From CAYMQB01 sp964392665 (GTDB taxonomy: Bacteria > Hydrothermota > E44-bin80): 64,000 nucleotides of DNA. The notes under the pieces were generated by a model. That model was not told where the DNA came from and did no database searches. It worked only from the letters and a program-made list of their open reading frames with translations. The translations under genes were made by a program, and so were the position numbers. Numbering within the stretch: position 1 is the stretch's first letter; the number at the start of each line of letters is the position of its first letter. Location of the stretch: positions 1-64,000 of the forward strand of contig CAYMQB010000007.1 of NCBI GenBank assembly GCA_964392665.1. The letters are read 5' to 3'. Positions 1-7,712 of this stretch are shown here, piece by piece.

Positions 1-97
1 GATGGTATGAAAAACCTTAATTTATAATATCTTCAGGAACTTTCGATTTATCTGTAGGGAGGGGGTCTAACTCAAAGATAGAATTGGAATAAATGAT

Positions 98-130
98 AAA
101 AAAGCGCTTTGGCTAAGCGAGAGGAGCGCT
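98..130 (-). terminator. Possible terminator downstream of the RNase HI-family gene
   Basis: Read on the minus strand, two copies of AGCGCT (a self-complementary hexamer) are separated by 16 nt and followed by a run of T. The stem is only 6 bp and the loop is large. It lies about 175 bp beyond the stop of the minus-strand gene at 306-755, with a repeat element in between. It is a weak candidate. Confidence 0.3.
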
Positions 131-189
131 AAATTCCACATTCCAGCATAACCTTCGCGGTTACATCGTTATAAGCGAGCAAGAAAGAT

Positions 190-280
190 GATATGGTACC
201 TGTCATACCTGCGGAAATAGGTATCCGCAATGGATTCCCGCTTTCGCGGGAATGACAACGGAGGGCGGGAATGACAGTGA
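190..280. repeat. Palindromic intergenic repeat (dRS3-like hairpins)
   Basis: Two adjacent perfect hairpins are visible. One at 211-228 has arms GCGGA and TCCGC. One at 234-253 has arms ATTCCCGC and GCGGGAAT around a TTTC loop, followed by a second partial copy (gcgggaatgac, about 264-275). The 8-bp arm is the same as the arm of dRS3 repeats known from Neisseria and related REP-like families, probably by convergence. The rest of 1-305 holds no gene that I can see; the window edge cuts whatever lies further left. Confidence 0.6.
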
Positions 281-305
281 GTCATCTTTTGTACTGGTCA
301 AGTTT

Positions 306-755
306 TCAACTGTCAGGCTGTATCTTAAGTGCTCTCAAGACATTATCCACTGCTGCCGTTGCAAGACTATCAGCTGTTTTGTTATTGCTCCTCGGTATAT
401 GCTCGATTCTCCATTTCTTGTAGTGACTAAGCGTTTTTAAAATACTTCTTGAAAGTTCTTTCAATTTAATACTCTTGATTTTGTATACACCTGTGAGTTG
501 ATTCGCCATAAGCTCACTATCAGACTTTAACAAAATTTCGACTTCACTCTTATTAGTCAACAAAGGTTCTATTTTTCTCAAAATCTCTTTCAATGCGCTG
601 TACTCAGCGACATTATTCGTGTTGATGCCTATATACTTGGAGAGCACGGCAAATATTCTGTTACCCCTAAATACGATTGAACCCACTCCCGAATGTCCTG
701 GATTCCCTTTACTTGCTCCATCGATGAAAATAGTAATTCTGTTTCTATCACTCAT
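306..755 (-). CDS. Ribonuclease HI family protein
   Basis: This 149-residue protein has the RNase H fold signature. The DEDD catalytic set is in place: Asp12 in FIDGASKGNPG, Glu51 in NNVAEYSAL, Asp79 in KSDSELM and Asp129 in NNKTADSLA. The family cleaves the RNA strand of RNA/DNA hybrids. This short form, which lacks the basic protrusion of E. coli RNase HI, is the version often found beside zinc-ribbon genes in anaerobes. Its start overlaps the end of the upstream zinc-ribbon gene by 8 bp, so the two are probably co-transcribed and translationally coupled. It could act in primer or R-loop removal. Confidence 0.9.
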   Translation of the reverse strand: MSDRNRITIFIDGASKGNPGHSGVGSIVFRGNRIFAVLSKYIGINTNNVAEYSALKEILRKIEPLLTNKSEVEILLKSDSELMANQLTGVYKIKSIKLKELSRSILKTLSHYKKWRIEHIPRSNNKTADSLATAAVDNVLRALKIQPDS

Positions 756-1473
756 TTGCTTCCTGTCCTTCCTCTAAATAAATAAGCATCCTACCACAAC
801 TTTCACAGGTTAAAATCTTTCCCCCCCCTTTTACTTCATTTATAATCTGAGGAGGAACTGCAGAGAAACAACCTCCACAGTTCTCACCCTGTATTTTTAC
901 CACTGCAATCCCATCTCGACTTTTTCTCACCCTGTCGTAACGCTTTAAAAGATTGGGGTCCAACTCACTTCTCATTCTTTCCCTTTCACGCTTTCTTTCT
1001 TCTATGTCTTTTTCGAACTCTACCTTCCTTTCTTCTAACCTTTTACCATTTTTCTCGAAATTGTCTTTAGCTCTGGCTATTATCTTCTCTTCTTCCTTCT
1101 TTTCCTCTTCAATTCCCTCTGCTTCATCATAAAGGGAAATTATCTCTTCTTCTAAACGTCCTATATTGTTTTCTTCTGTCGATATTTCTTTCAGAAGTGC
1201 TGCATATTCTTTGTTTGTCTTTACTGCAAGAAGCTGTTGCTTATGTCTTCCAATAACCATTTTAGTTTCTTGCAGTTTCTTGTCCGCTGCTAGTTCTCTA
1301 TTGCGGTTTTCCCTGAACCTTTGTTCTATTTCCTCAAAAATTTCTCTCCTTTCGGTAATTTTCTGCTCCAGCTCCTTTGTTTTTTCTGGAATTTCTGCAA
1401 TCATTTTCTCTCTCTCCAAAATCCGTCTATCGACATTCTGCAGTTGAAAAAGCTTAAGCAATGATTTATTCAT
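748..1473 (-). CDS. Coiled-coil protein with C-terminal C4 zinc ribbon (DUF164/CT398-like)
   Basis: This 241-residue protein has about 175 residues of charged heptad-rich coiled coil. A zinc ribbon follows, with two cysteine pairs (CGGC near residue 200 and CESC near 225). This is the DUF164/CT398 architecture: a coiled-coil hairpin carrying a nucleic-acid-binding-like ribbon. The family is widespread but its role is not settled; links to RNA metabolism and to flagellar or secretion ATPases have been suggested. The ATG at 1473 follows a GGAGG with good spacing. Transcription runs on into the RNase HI-family gene. A stem-loop at 1506-1535 separates it from the tRNA unit upstream. Confidence 0.85.
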   Translation of the reverse strand: MNKSLLKLFQLQNVDRRILEREKMIAEIPEKTKELEQKITERREIFEEIEQRFRENRNRELAADKKLQETKMVIGRHKQQLLAVKTNKEYAALLKEISTEENNIGRLEEEIISLYDEAEGIEEEKKEEEKIIARAKDNFEKNGKRLEERKVEFEKDIEERKRERERMRSELDPNLLKRYDRVRKSRDGIAVVKIQGENCGGCFSAVPPQIINEVKGGGKILTCESCGRMLIYLEEGQEANE

Positions 1474-1497
1474 TCAGCCTCCATTTTCTCTTAACCC

Positions 1498-1535
1498 AAA
1501 ATCAAAAAGGGTGCAACTTGAACATTGCACCCTTT
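1498..1535 (-). terminator. Rho-independent terminator of the tRNA unit
   Basis: There is a perfect 11-bp stem (AAAGGGTGCAA at 1506-1516 with TTGCACCCTTT at 1525-1535) and an 8-nt loop. On the minus strand it runs into a T-rich stretch. It lies downstream of tRNA-Val and upstream of the zinc-ribbon gene, which fits termination of tRNA transcription. Confidence 0.75.
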
Positions 1536-1662
1536 GCTTTTTGATATATTCTATTATCCCTTTCCAGCCGTATCAATCTATTAACCTTCTTGCTCCATTA
1601 ATAAATGTCCAGTTAAATAACTCAGTTTAAAATGACGACCATCAATGGACATTTATAGTTTA

Positions 1663-1736
1663 TGGGCGAAACCCGACTTGAACGGGTGACCTCCGGTATG
1701 TGAGACCGGCGCTCTAACCAACTGAGCTACTCGCCC
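1663..1736 (-). tRNA. tRNA-Val (anticodon CAC)
   Basis: On the minus strand a full cloverleaf can be folded: acceptor GGGCGAG with TTCGCCC, a D arm (GCTC...GAGC), anticodon arm CCGGT-CTCACAT-ACCGG giving anticodon CAC, T arm ACCCG-TTCAAGT-CGGGT and discriminator A. CCA is not encoded. It reads GUG valine codons. It is the second gene of a two-tRNA unit, 11 nt after tRNA-Met. Confidence 0.95.
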
Positions 1737-1747
1737 TATTATGAAAA

Positions 1748-1821
1748 TGGGCCCGGTAGGATTTGAACCTACGATCTTCTGATTATGAGTCAGCTGCTCT
1801 AACCAGCTGAGCTACAGGCCC
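1748..1821 (-). tRNA. tRNA-Met (anticodon CAT)
   Basis: The cloverleaf on the minus strand has acceptor GGGCCTG with CGGGCCC, anticodon loop CTCATAA (CAT) and T arm GTAGG-TTCAAAT-CCTAC. The first acceptor pair is G-C, so it is not a typical bacterial initiator tRNA. Elongator Met is the best call, although a lysidine-modified Ile2 tRNA also carries CAT. The outer pair of the anticodon stem appears to be G-A, a small irregularity. CCA is not encoded. Confidence 0.9.
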
Positions 1822-1833
1822 TTTGACATCCGC

Positions 1834-1862
1834 AATATATTAAATTTTCAGCCCGTTGTCAA
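1834..1862 (-). promoter_or_regulatory. Promoter of the tRNA-Met/tRNA-Val unit
   Basis: The minus strand has TTGACA (1857-1862), a 17-nt spacer and TATATT (1834-1839), with the -10 box 12 nt before the tRNA-Met 5' end. This is a near-consensus sigma-70-type promoter. Confidence 0.8.
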
Positions 1863-1935
1863 GACTTTTTTTAAGCACAGACACATAGCTTAACACCATT
1901 TATATTCTGAAACAATACTGAAACAAGTTCAGCAT

Positions 1936-2367
1936 GACATTGTTGAAGCTTCCCACACTCCCTTGCCCACAACCTGCTCCGTCATTGTTTTGAATAGAAG
2001 TAAAAATGACATTGTTGAAGCTTCCCACACTCCCTTGCCCACAACCTGCTCCGTCATTGTTTTGAATAGAAGTAAAAATGACATTGTTGAAGCTTCCCAC
2101 ACTCCCTTGCCCACAACCTGCTCCGTCATTGTTTTGAATAGAAGTAAAAATGACATTGTTGAAGCTTCCCACACTCCCTTGCCCACAACCTGCTCCGTCA
2201 TTGTTTTGAATAGAAGTAAAAATGACATTGTTGAAGCTTCCCACACTCCCTTGCCCACAACCTGCTCCGTCATTGTTTTGAATAGAAGTAAAAATGACAT
2301 TGTTGAAGCTTCCCACACTCCCTTGCCCACAACCTGCTCGGTCATTGTTTTGAATAGAAGTAAACAT
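1936..2367. repeat. Six-copy 72-bp tandem repeat array
   Basis: Six head-to-tail copies of a 72-bp unit start at 1936, 2008, 2080, 2152, 2224 and 2296. A partial seventh start (gacattgtt) is at 2368. The copies are almost identical; I see substitutions mainly in the last unit (gctcggtc and taaacatgac). Each unit contains GTCATT and AATGAC as an inverted repeat. Because 72 is divisible by 3, several frames stay open across the array. None has a ribosome binding site, and the predicted peptides are simple repetition, so I do not call a gene. There are no unique spacers, so it is not a CRISPR array. Confidence 0.95.
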
Positions 2368-2400
2368 GACATTGTTCAGCAAAAAGTTCAGAGTGACAAG

Positions 2401-2507
2401 TTTTGTGTCATTCTGAGTAAAGCAATAGTTTGTGACTTTGGAAGAATCTCATGCCTTCAGATTCTTCACGGGTTAATATGAAACAGATTATTCAGAATGA
2501 CACAAAA
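2401..2507. mobile_element. MITE-like element with 16-bp terminal inverted repeats
   Basis: TTTTGTGTCATTCTGA (2401-2416) is matched exactly by its reverse complement at 2492-2507. Inside lies a second perfect hairpin, GAAGAATCT (2441-2449) with AGATTCTTC (2459-2467). The element is 107 bp and non-coding. Its ends resemble the gttcag(c/a)(a/g)tgac words that flank the tandem array just to the left. It looks like a small non-autonomous palindromic element, but no target duplication could be confirmed. Confidence 0.65.
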
Positions 2508-2534
2508 AAAGCTGCCAGTCATACAACTGGCAGC
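2504..2534 (-). terminator. Rho-independent terminator of the 1190-residue exported protein gene
   Basis: On the minus strand a perfect 9-bp stem, GCTGCCAGT with ACTGGCAGC (2511-2519 and 2526-2534), has a 6-nt loop and is followed by seven T residues. It lies 25 bp beyond the stop codon. Its T-tract overlaps the end of the neighbouring inverted-repeat element. Confidence 0.9.
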
Positions 2535-2559
2535 CCTGGATTCTTAAAATTGGTCAATT

Positions 2560-5500
2560 TTATTTCAAGAGTGTAACTTTTCTTAGAATTCTCTCGCCTC
2601 CGCACTGGAACTCAATGAAATAGAGACCCTGTGCATGTTTTCCTATCTGCCACAATAAGCTGTAAACACCCGCTTCTTTCTCCTCATTCAGGACGGTCTC
2701 CACAACCATTCCAGTAATATTATAGATCTTGAGGCTAACAAATGCTTTCTTAGGAATACTAAACTGTATTTGGGAACTAAATCTTGCAGGATTTGGTGTT
2801 ATTGAGTAAAGATAGGGTACCGCTGGATATGGTGGTGAAAATTGAGCAGTTAGATTACCAAGATAGTTCTTATGTCCGGAATTATCAAGTGCAATCAACC
2901 TGTAAGTGTAGTTATGCTCCCTTACAACATCCCTGTCTACAAAACTATGCTCAACAGGAGATTGAGAACCTCCTTTTCCATCAATTCTTCCGATTTCACC
3001 GAATGTATATCCACTTTTCCGTTCGATAATCCACTGGTAAATTTCCGACTCACTCTCAATCCTCCAGTTCAACTGAACTCCATCAAGTAGCGATACTGCG
3101 GTAAATGAAGTTAGTGTAATCTCGAGGGCAGTACCCTCTTTTCGCGGTGAAACTCCCATTCCAAGACTATCGAAGTGATAGTAATGCGTCAAAGTCGTCG
3201 TTTTGGCAATAGTATTCTGGATTGGGAAAACATTCCATAAACTGTTATTGGTCTCATTTTGACAGGTGAGGAGGAAATTAAAAACATTGTTTGGATTGTA
3301 ACCCAAATCGCTGAAAGGTATGGAAAATTCCGTATACTCTCTGCTATTGACGATATCGTCTTCGGAAAAACTTCCAGTATAAGATATGGAAGTTTTATTC
3401 CAATCTCCAGCACCATTATCCTGAAACAATCGTCTGCTTGAATAATCGAGTACACAGAAACAGTAATCTGCATGAAAATCCTGAGGTATTTTATTTCTCT
3501 TACCGCTATTCAACGGGAATGTGCTATCAGCACCCCCTGACTCAAAATCGAAGTATACAAGCATATCACCACCGGGGTTAGACCAGTTGTTCCTTGCATA
3601 ACCCATATAGAGATTGCTTGCATCCCAAGTGAAAAATAGTGTATCTGAACCTCCTGTCGTCCCTGTCCTGACATCCATCATTTCACTCACGACAAAATCC
3701 TTGACATACCCCCCACTCTGCCCAACGATTATCGTATGCGGTGTAAGAGTATCCCCTGGAACAACTACTTTTGGTTCGTCACCAAGTGTTGCATTTCTTA
3801 GAGTATCATTATGATTATCGTATCCCTTGATTGCGAATATCAAAGTATCACAGGGTGGTAAACCATCGATATTTATATCCTCTGAGTCACCGCCTGTGCG
3901 TGGAGTCCACTCCTGATAGTAAGTATTTGCCGCATTAAATTCTGCATCACTCGTCATCTTTCCATAATTCGGCGATACATTTTCGAAGTGCGTAAATTTC
4001 AGTATATAACCGGATGCCGCATCTGGAGAAACTACCTTTTGATTCATAGGTGCCGTCCAGTTTAAATTCACGGTCCCTTCAGTTGCTGTTGTGTCAGCCC
4101 TCAGCGTTGTAGTCGGTTCAGGAGCTACCCGCTGTCCTAGGAAAGCCATCATTCTTCTCATAAGTTCGATATTCGTATTCGGATGCTCATCGCTAATAAG
4201 ACCATCCAAAGAAAATGTCAGATGCGACGTATTACCATCATTTGCTTTCCAGGCAAATGACCAGGCACTTCCTCGCATATAGTAAACCTTCGCAGGTCCA
4301 TCACTTTCGAATATCATCTTTGTTGAACCCGCTCGCTCAATTACATCCACATAGTTATCGCAGGTATCCTGATACCGGAAGGTGAAATTCATTCCCTTCG
4401 TAAATATATCATCTTTGCCATTAAGTTCCTTTATGTTTCCAGTTGTCCAGGCATTTCCATCACCCTTATAGGTTATATGAAATTTATCATACAAAGAGTC
4501 ACCAGAATACTGGTATCCAAAATCGTTTCCCATAATAAGAACAGGATTCCCCGCAACTATATATGAAGTTAGATTACTTCTCTCTGTCGCCGTCATTGAA
4601 CCTGCCGAACTTAAACCTCCATGCCTCCAGCCAAGGTCAATAACAGCCACAGCATACTCGTCAAGCAGCGTTCTTTCCCCGCTGGGAAGCGTTTCCGATT
4701 CTGTAATCTGCCAGAGATTATCGATATTATTTTCCTGCATCATATCAACAACCGCTTTTGCCGATTCATAAATATATACAGGGTCTTCTCTTGGGTCCTC
4801 ATTCCAGGTTGTTGCGGGATTATCGTAATCCTCGTCATCATCGTACTCGGACTGCACTCCAAATAGTTTACTGACCTCAATTTCGTCTGAAGCGGGAAGA
4901 CCATTTTTATCGGAAATACGGAAAAAAATGTCCCAAATTCCTTCAGGATTTGTATTATCCATCCAGGTAGTGGAATTATACTCATCAACTTCATCCTTAT
5001 CAATAGCAGGATAAATCTGGTCACTTGCGTTGGTATCATTAATCAAGTAATTTTCACCAGTTGTTGCACCTTCAATAAGATCTACAAGTTGCCCATAAAT
5101 GTCATAGTTCCCATTCCTCTTGTCATACCAGGCAATCGTTCCCAGACTACCTTCGGTGGAAGCAACACAGGCGCCCATCTGGGGATCTGTTACGGTTCCG
5201 GTAACTGGTGAGTTCTTGCCCTTAAAATTTAAATTATCATCAATAACCTGAAAATAAATGGTAAAAAGTGCCCTTCTTGTTCTATTGTCCTCCCATCCAA
5301 TAAACATATTGCCCAATTTATCCGTAGTTATTGCCGGTCTTTTTGAATCTGACTGCAGGTCGATATCGCATACAAGCGTATCGGTTTCATCCACAGGTTC
5401 ACCTGTTATCCAGAATCTCCTTAAAGAAATATCCCATTGTTTTCTGCTCGAATCCTGCCATGCATAACAAACCATATCAGATGCTTTCAGGGGAGGATAA

Positions 5501-6132
5501 ATATCCAGGTCAGGAAGAATCTGATTATCCATAGTGATTTTATTTACCGTGTATTCGGGACTCTCTTGCTTGAGTGAATAATCAATGAAACTGAATGCCT
5601 TTGCTTTTATGTCCCAATCTCCTGTTCTATTACTCTGCCAGCATACGGCAAAGTATCCGGATCTGGATACCTCAACTCTGGGGTTTGACTGCTTTCCTCC
5701 AACATCGTCATTTACCCTGAAGAGATCCTCCAGAAGGTTACCTTTATTATCGAAAATTTGACAAAAGATATCTCCTTCATCATCGATATCTGTTTCCCAA
5801 ACGGCAACAAACCAATCCTGGTCTTTCATGCAGGATATGCTAACATTAATTTGTTCCCTGTCCTTCTTACTTTCGTTTATGATGAAGTTTTCTCCCAGTT
5901 TTGTTCCGTCCTTGTCAAGATATTGACCCCAGATATCATTATCCCCTCTTCTTGGGTCCTGCCAGGCAACGATTGTCAACCCATCATCCCATCTTCCTAT
6001 ATCAGGATACTGCTGTTCACATTCTCCTCTGTCGTTATTCCAGACAAGTATCTTCTGCTGTGCACCATAAATTGAAACAAAAGGTACAAGTACCAGCAAT
6101 GTAAGTAATGGTACAAAGAATTTTCTTTTCAT
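2560..6132 (-). CDS. Large exported protein: beta-propeller-like repeats, DOMON-like domain and C-terminal sorting domain
   Basis: This 1190-residue protein begins with a signal peptide (about residues 1-24). Residues about 30-430 carry seven W-x-D/S-x-R-x-G-x-x-D-I-like repeats (for example WQDPRRGDNDIWGQ and WYDKRNGNYDIYGQ), which suggests a seven-bladed beta-propeller. A Rossmann-like stretch follows at about 450-670 (VAVIDLGW, PVLIMGNDFGY). Then come a fibronectin-III-like segment, a DOMON-like ligand-binding segment (TWDASNLYMGYARN) and a second Fn3-like segment. The last ~80 residues match the FlgD-Ig/type IX sorting domain (SITPNPA...IYNITG...GLYFIEF) and end in KVTLLK. It is probably a surface or secreted protein; ligand unknown. 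The start follows AAGGAGG. Confidence 0.75.
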   Translation of the reverse strand: MKRKFFVPLLTLLVLVPFVSIYGAQQKILVWNNDRGECEQQYPDIGRWDDGLTIVAWQDPRRGDNDIWGQYLDKDGTKLGENFIINESKKDREQINVSISCMKDQDWFVAVWETDIDDEGDIFCQIFDNKGNLLEDLFRVNDDVGGKQSNPRVEVSRSGYFAVCWQSNRTGDWDIKAKAFSFIDYSLKQESPEYTVNKITMDNQILPDLDIYPPLKASDMVCYAWQDSSRKQWDISLRRFWITGEPVDETDTLVCDIDLQSDSKRPAITTDKLGNMFIGWEDNRTRRALFTIYFQVIDDNLNFKGKNSPVTGTVTDPQMGACVASTEGSLGTIAWYDKRNGNYDIYGQLVDLIEGATTGENYLINDTNASDQIYPAIDKDEVDEYNSTTWMDNTNPEGIWDIFFRISDKNGLPASDEIEVSKLFGVQSEYDDDEDYDNPATTWNEDPREDPVYIYESAKAVVDMMQENNIDNLWQITESETLPSGERTLLDEYAVAVIDLGWRHGGLSSAGSMTATERSNLTSYIVAGNPVLIMGNDFGYQYSGDSLYDKFHITYKGDGNAWTTGNIKELNGKDDIFTKGMNFTFRYQDTCDNYVDVIERAGSTKMIFESDGPAKVYYMRGSAWSFAWKANDGNTSHLTFSLDGLISDEHPNTNIELMRRMMAFLGQRVAPEPTTTLRADTTATEGTVNLNWTAPMNQKVVSPDAASGYILKFTHFENVSPNYGKMTSDAEFNAANTYYQEWTPRTGGDSEDINIDGLPPCDTLIFAIKGYDNHNDTLRNATLGDEPKVVVPGDTLTPHTIIVGQSGGYVKDFVVSEMMDVRTGTTGGSDTLFFTWDASNLYMGYARNNWSNPGGDMLVYFDFESGGADSTFPLNSGKRNKIPQDFHADYCFCVLDYSSRRLFQDNGAGDWNKTSISYTGSFSEDDIVNSREYTEFSIPFSDLGYNPNNVFNFLLTCQNETNNSLWNVFPIQNTIAKTTTLTHYYHFDSLGMGVSPRKEGTALEITLTSFTAVSLLDGVQLNWRIESESEIYQWIIERKSGYTFGEIGRIDGKGGSQSPVEHSFVDRDVVREHNYTYRLIALDNSGHKNYLGNLTAQFSPPYPAVPYLYSITPNPARFSSQIQFSIPKKAFVSLKIYNITGMVVETVLNEEKEAGVYSLLWQIGKHAQGLYFIEFQCGGERILRKVTLLK

Positions 6133-6170
6133 TTTTCCTCCTTAAGAACCTTTCCAACATCAATACAAAA

Positions 6171-6199
6171 ATCTTAATATAACCTGCCTGAAAAAGCAA
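6171..6199 (-). promoter_or_regulatory. Possible promoter of the large exported protein gene
   Basis: The minus strand has TTGCTT (6194-6199), a 17-nt spacer and TAAGAT (6171-6176), about 40 nt before the ATG. The rest of the 275-bp gap to folC has no gene; an imperfect cactcac/gtgagtg pair near 6345-6395 is too loose to call a terminator. Confidence 0.4.
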
Positions 6200-6407
6200 G
6201 TTATTTCTTATGGTAAACTATTATGCAATTTTTATACCTAAGTTCTGCTTGATTACATAATTACAAATGATATATAAACTTAGCACCAGAATTTCATTTT
6301 TCCCCGTTTAATATCCGAATCCCTAAGTGCAATTTTTTCCCCTAACACTCACTGATTCTGCATAAGTAACTGAAAAATAAATATTTAGTGTGAGTGCACA
6401 TTTTGCA

Positions 6408-7712
6408 TCAATAACCTTCAAACACGTATAGAGCTTCCGAAACAAGGTAAATTGAACCTGCAACAAGAATTAGAGAATCCTTTCCTGCCAATTCTTTTGC
6501 CAAGATTAAGGCTTCTCTTATGTTTTTTCGCATAAAAACTACTTTGCTAAAAACATTCTTAAGTTCGATAATGTCGGATGCTCTTTCAGATTCGATTTTT
6601 GTAACAATTATTTTTTTCGATACCTTCTCGAGTATAGAAGCCATAACCTTCTTATTCTTAGACTTAAGGCAAGAAAACACAATCGTGATTTCTCTTTTGG
6701 GATATATCTCCTTTAATGCAGCAGTAATCGCTCTCAAGGCATTTGGATTGTGTGCACCATCAAGTATTATCAGAGGTTTTCGACTTATGATTTCAAACCT
6801 TCCCCTCCAATTGCAGTTTGCAAATCCTTGTTTTATTGCTTCCTGGGACACTGGAAAACTTCTATTTTCAATAATCCTGAGTACCGCAAGTGCAGTTCTA
6901 ACATTTTCTAATTGAAACTTCCCTTTCAGTGGAGTAAAATACTTCTCTCCCTGATAGCTAAAGTAAATCCCTTTATCGTTAGCCAAATACGGCTTCAAGT
7001 TTATATCTGATGCGGTCACAAGACGAGCTTCTTTCTTTGCGGCAATCCTCTTGATGGTTTTCATAGCATTTTTGTGCTGCTTGCTTGATACAAGAGTACA
7101 TTTCTCCCTTACTATGCCACACTTCTCCTGTGCAATCTCAGGCAAAGTCCTACCTAAAGTTCTTGTGTGGTCAAATCCAATCGAAGTTAAAACCGAAACA
7201 ACAGGATTTACAACGTTTGTTGAGTCCAATCTTCCACCAAGTCCCACCTCAAAGATGTTTATATCAGTTTTGTTGTCTTTGAAGTATAGAAAGGCAATTG
7301 TTGTTAGCACCTCAAAAAATGTACGTCTTTTCTTCTGATATGGATTGTCCAGATAGGATTCTATGGATTTGATGTGCCTTTTGAATTCCGCTCTTGTAAT
7401 TGCTTCCTCATTGATTTTTATCCTCTCTCTATATGTAAAAATATGAGGAGAAGTATAGAGACCCGTGCGATAACCTGCCTGTGTCATAATGCTCGAGAGT
7501 ATGGCAGCAACAGAACCTTTTCCATTCGTTCCTGCAATAAGAACGGAAGGGCATAAGTCATTCTGAGGATCACCTATCCATTTAAGGAAATTCTTGAAGT
7601 CATTAAGGTCTACCTTTTTGGGGAAATATTTGTATCTTTCGTAATTTACGAAACTATTAAGATAAGGGTCTACTGGTTCTTTGACATTTGATTTGTTTCT
7701 CTTCTTACTCAT
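6408..7712 (-). CDS. folC: Folylpolyglutamate synthase / dihydrofolate synthase
   Basis: This 434-residue Mur-ligase-family enzyme adds glutamate to dihydropteroate and/or folates using ATP. The P-loop GTNGKGS is near residue 62. The folate/Mg signature FDHTRTLG...EKCGIV is in the centre, and the C-terminal ligase motif LDGAHNPNA is near 320. Length is normal for the family. The start overlaps the end of the SPOR lipoprotein gene by 8 bp and has no clear Shine-Dalgarno of its own, so it is probably translated by coupling. Whether it has one or both activities cannot be told from the sequence. Confidence 0.93.
   Translation of the reverse strand: MSKKRNKSNVKEPVDPYLNSFVNYERYKYFPKKVDLNDFKNFLKWIGDPQNDLCPSVLIAGTNGKGSVAAILSSIMTQAGYRTGLYTSPHIFTYRERIKINEEAITRAEFKRHIKSIESYLDNPYQKKRRTFFEVLTTIAFLYFKDNKTDINIFEVGLGGRLDSTNVVNPVVSVLTSIGFDHTRTLGRTLPEIAQEKCGIVREKCTLVSSKQHKNAMKTIKRIAAKKEARLVTASDINLKPYLANDKGIYFSYQGEKYFTPLKGKFQLENVRTALAVLRIIENRSFPVSQEAIKQGFANCNWRGRFEIISRKPLIILDGAHNPNALRAITAALKEIYPKREITIVFSCLKSKNKKVMASILEKVSKKIIVTKIESERASDIIELKNVFSKVVFMRKNIREALILAKELAGKDSLILVAGSIYLVSEALYVFEGY

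Noticed and set aside
1..305. RNase P RNA or another structured RNA next to the zinc-ribbon/RNase HI genes
   Set aside because: rnpB often lies in this context, but I could not find the conserved GAGGAAAGTCC or ACAGAA elements on either strand.
1936..2367. CRISPR array
   Set aside because: The units abut directly with no unique spacers and are too long; there are no cas genes.
1900..2481. Repetitive proteins encoded across the 72-bp array on both strands
   Set aside because: Open frames arise because the unit is a multiple of 3; there is no ribosome binding site or promoter.
6320..6400. Terminator after folC
   Set aside because: The only inverted repeat (cactcac/gtgagtg) has a loop of over 30 nt and no T-tract.
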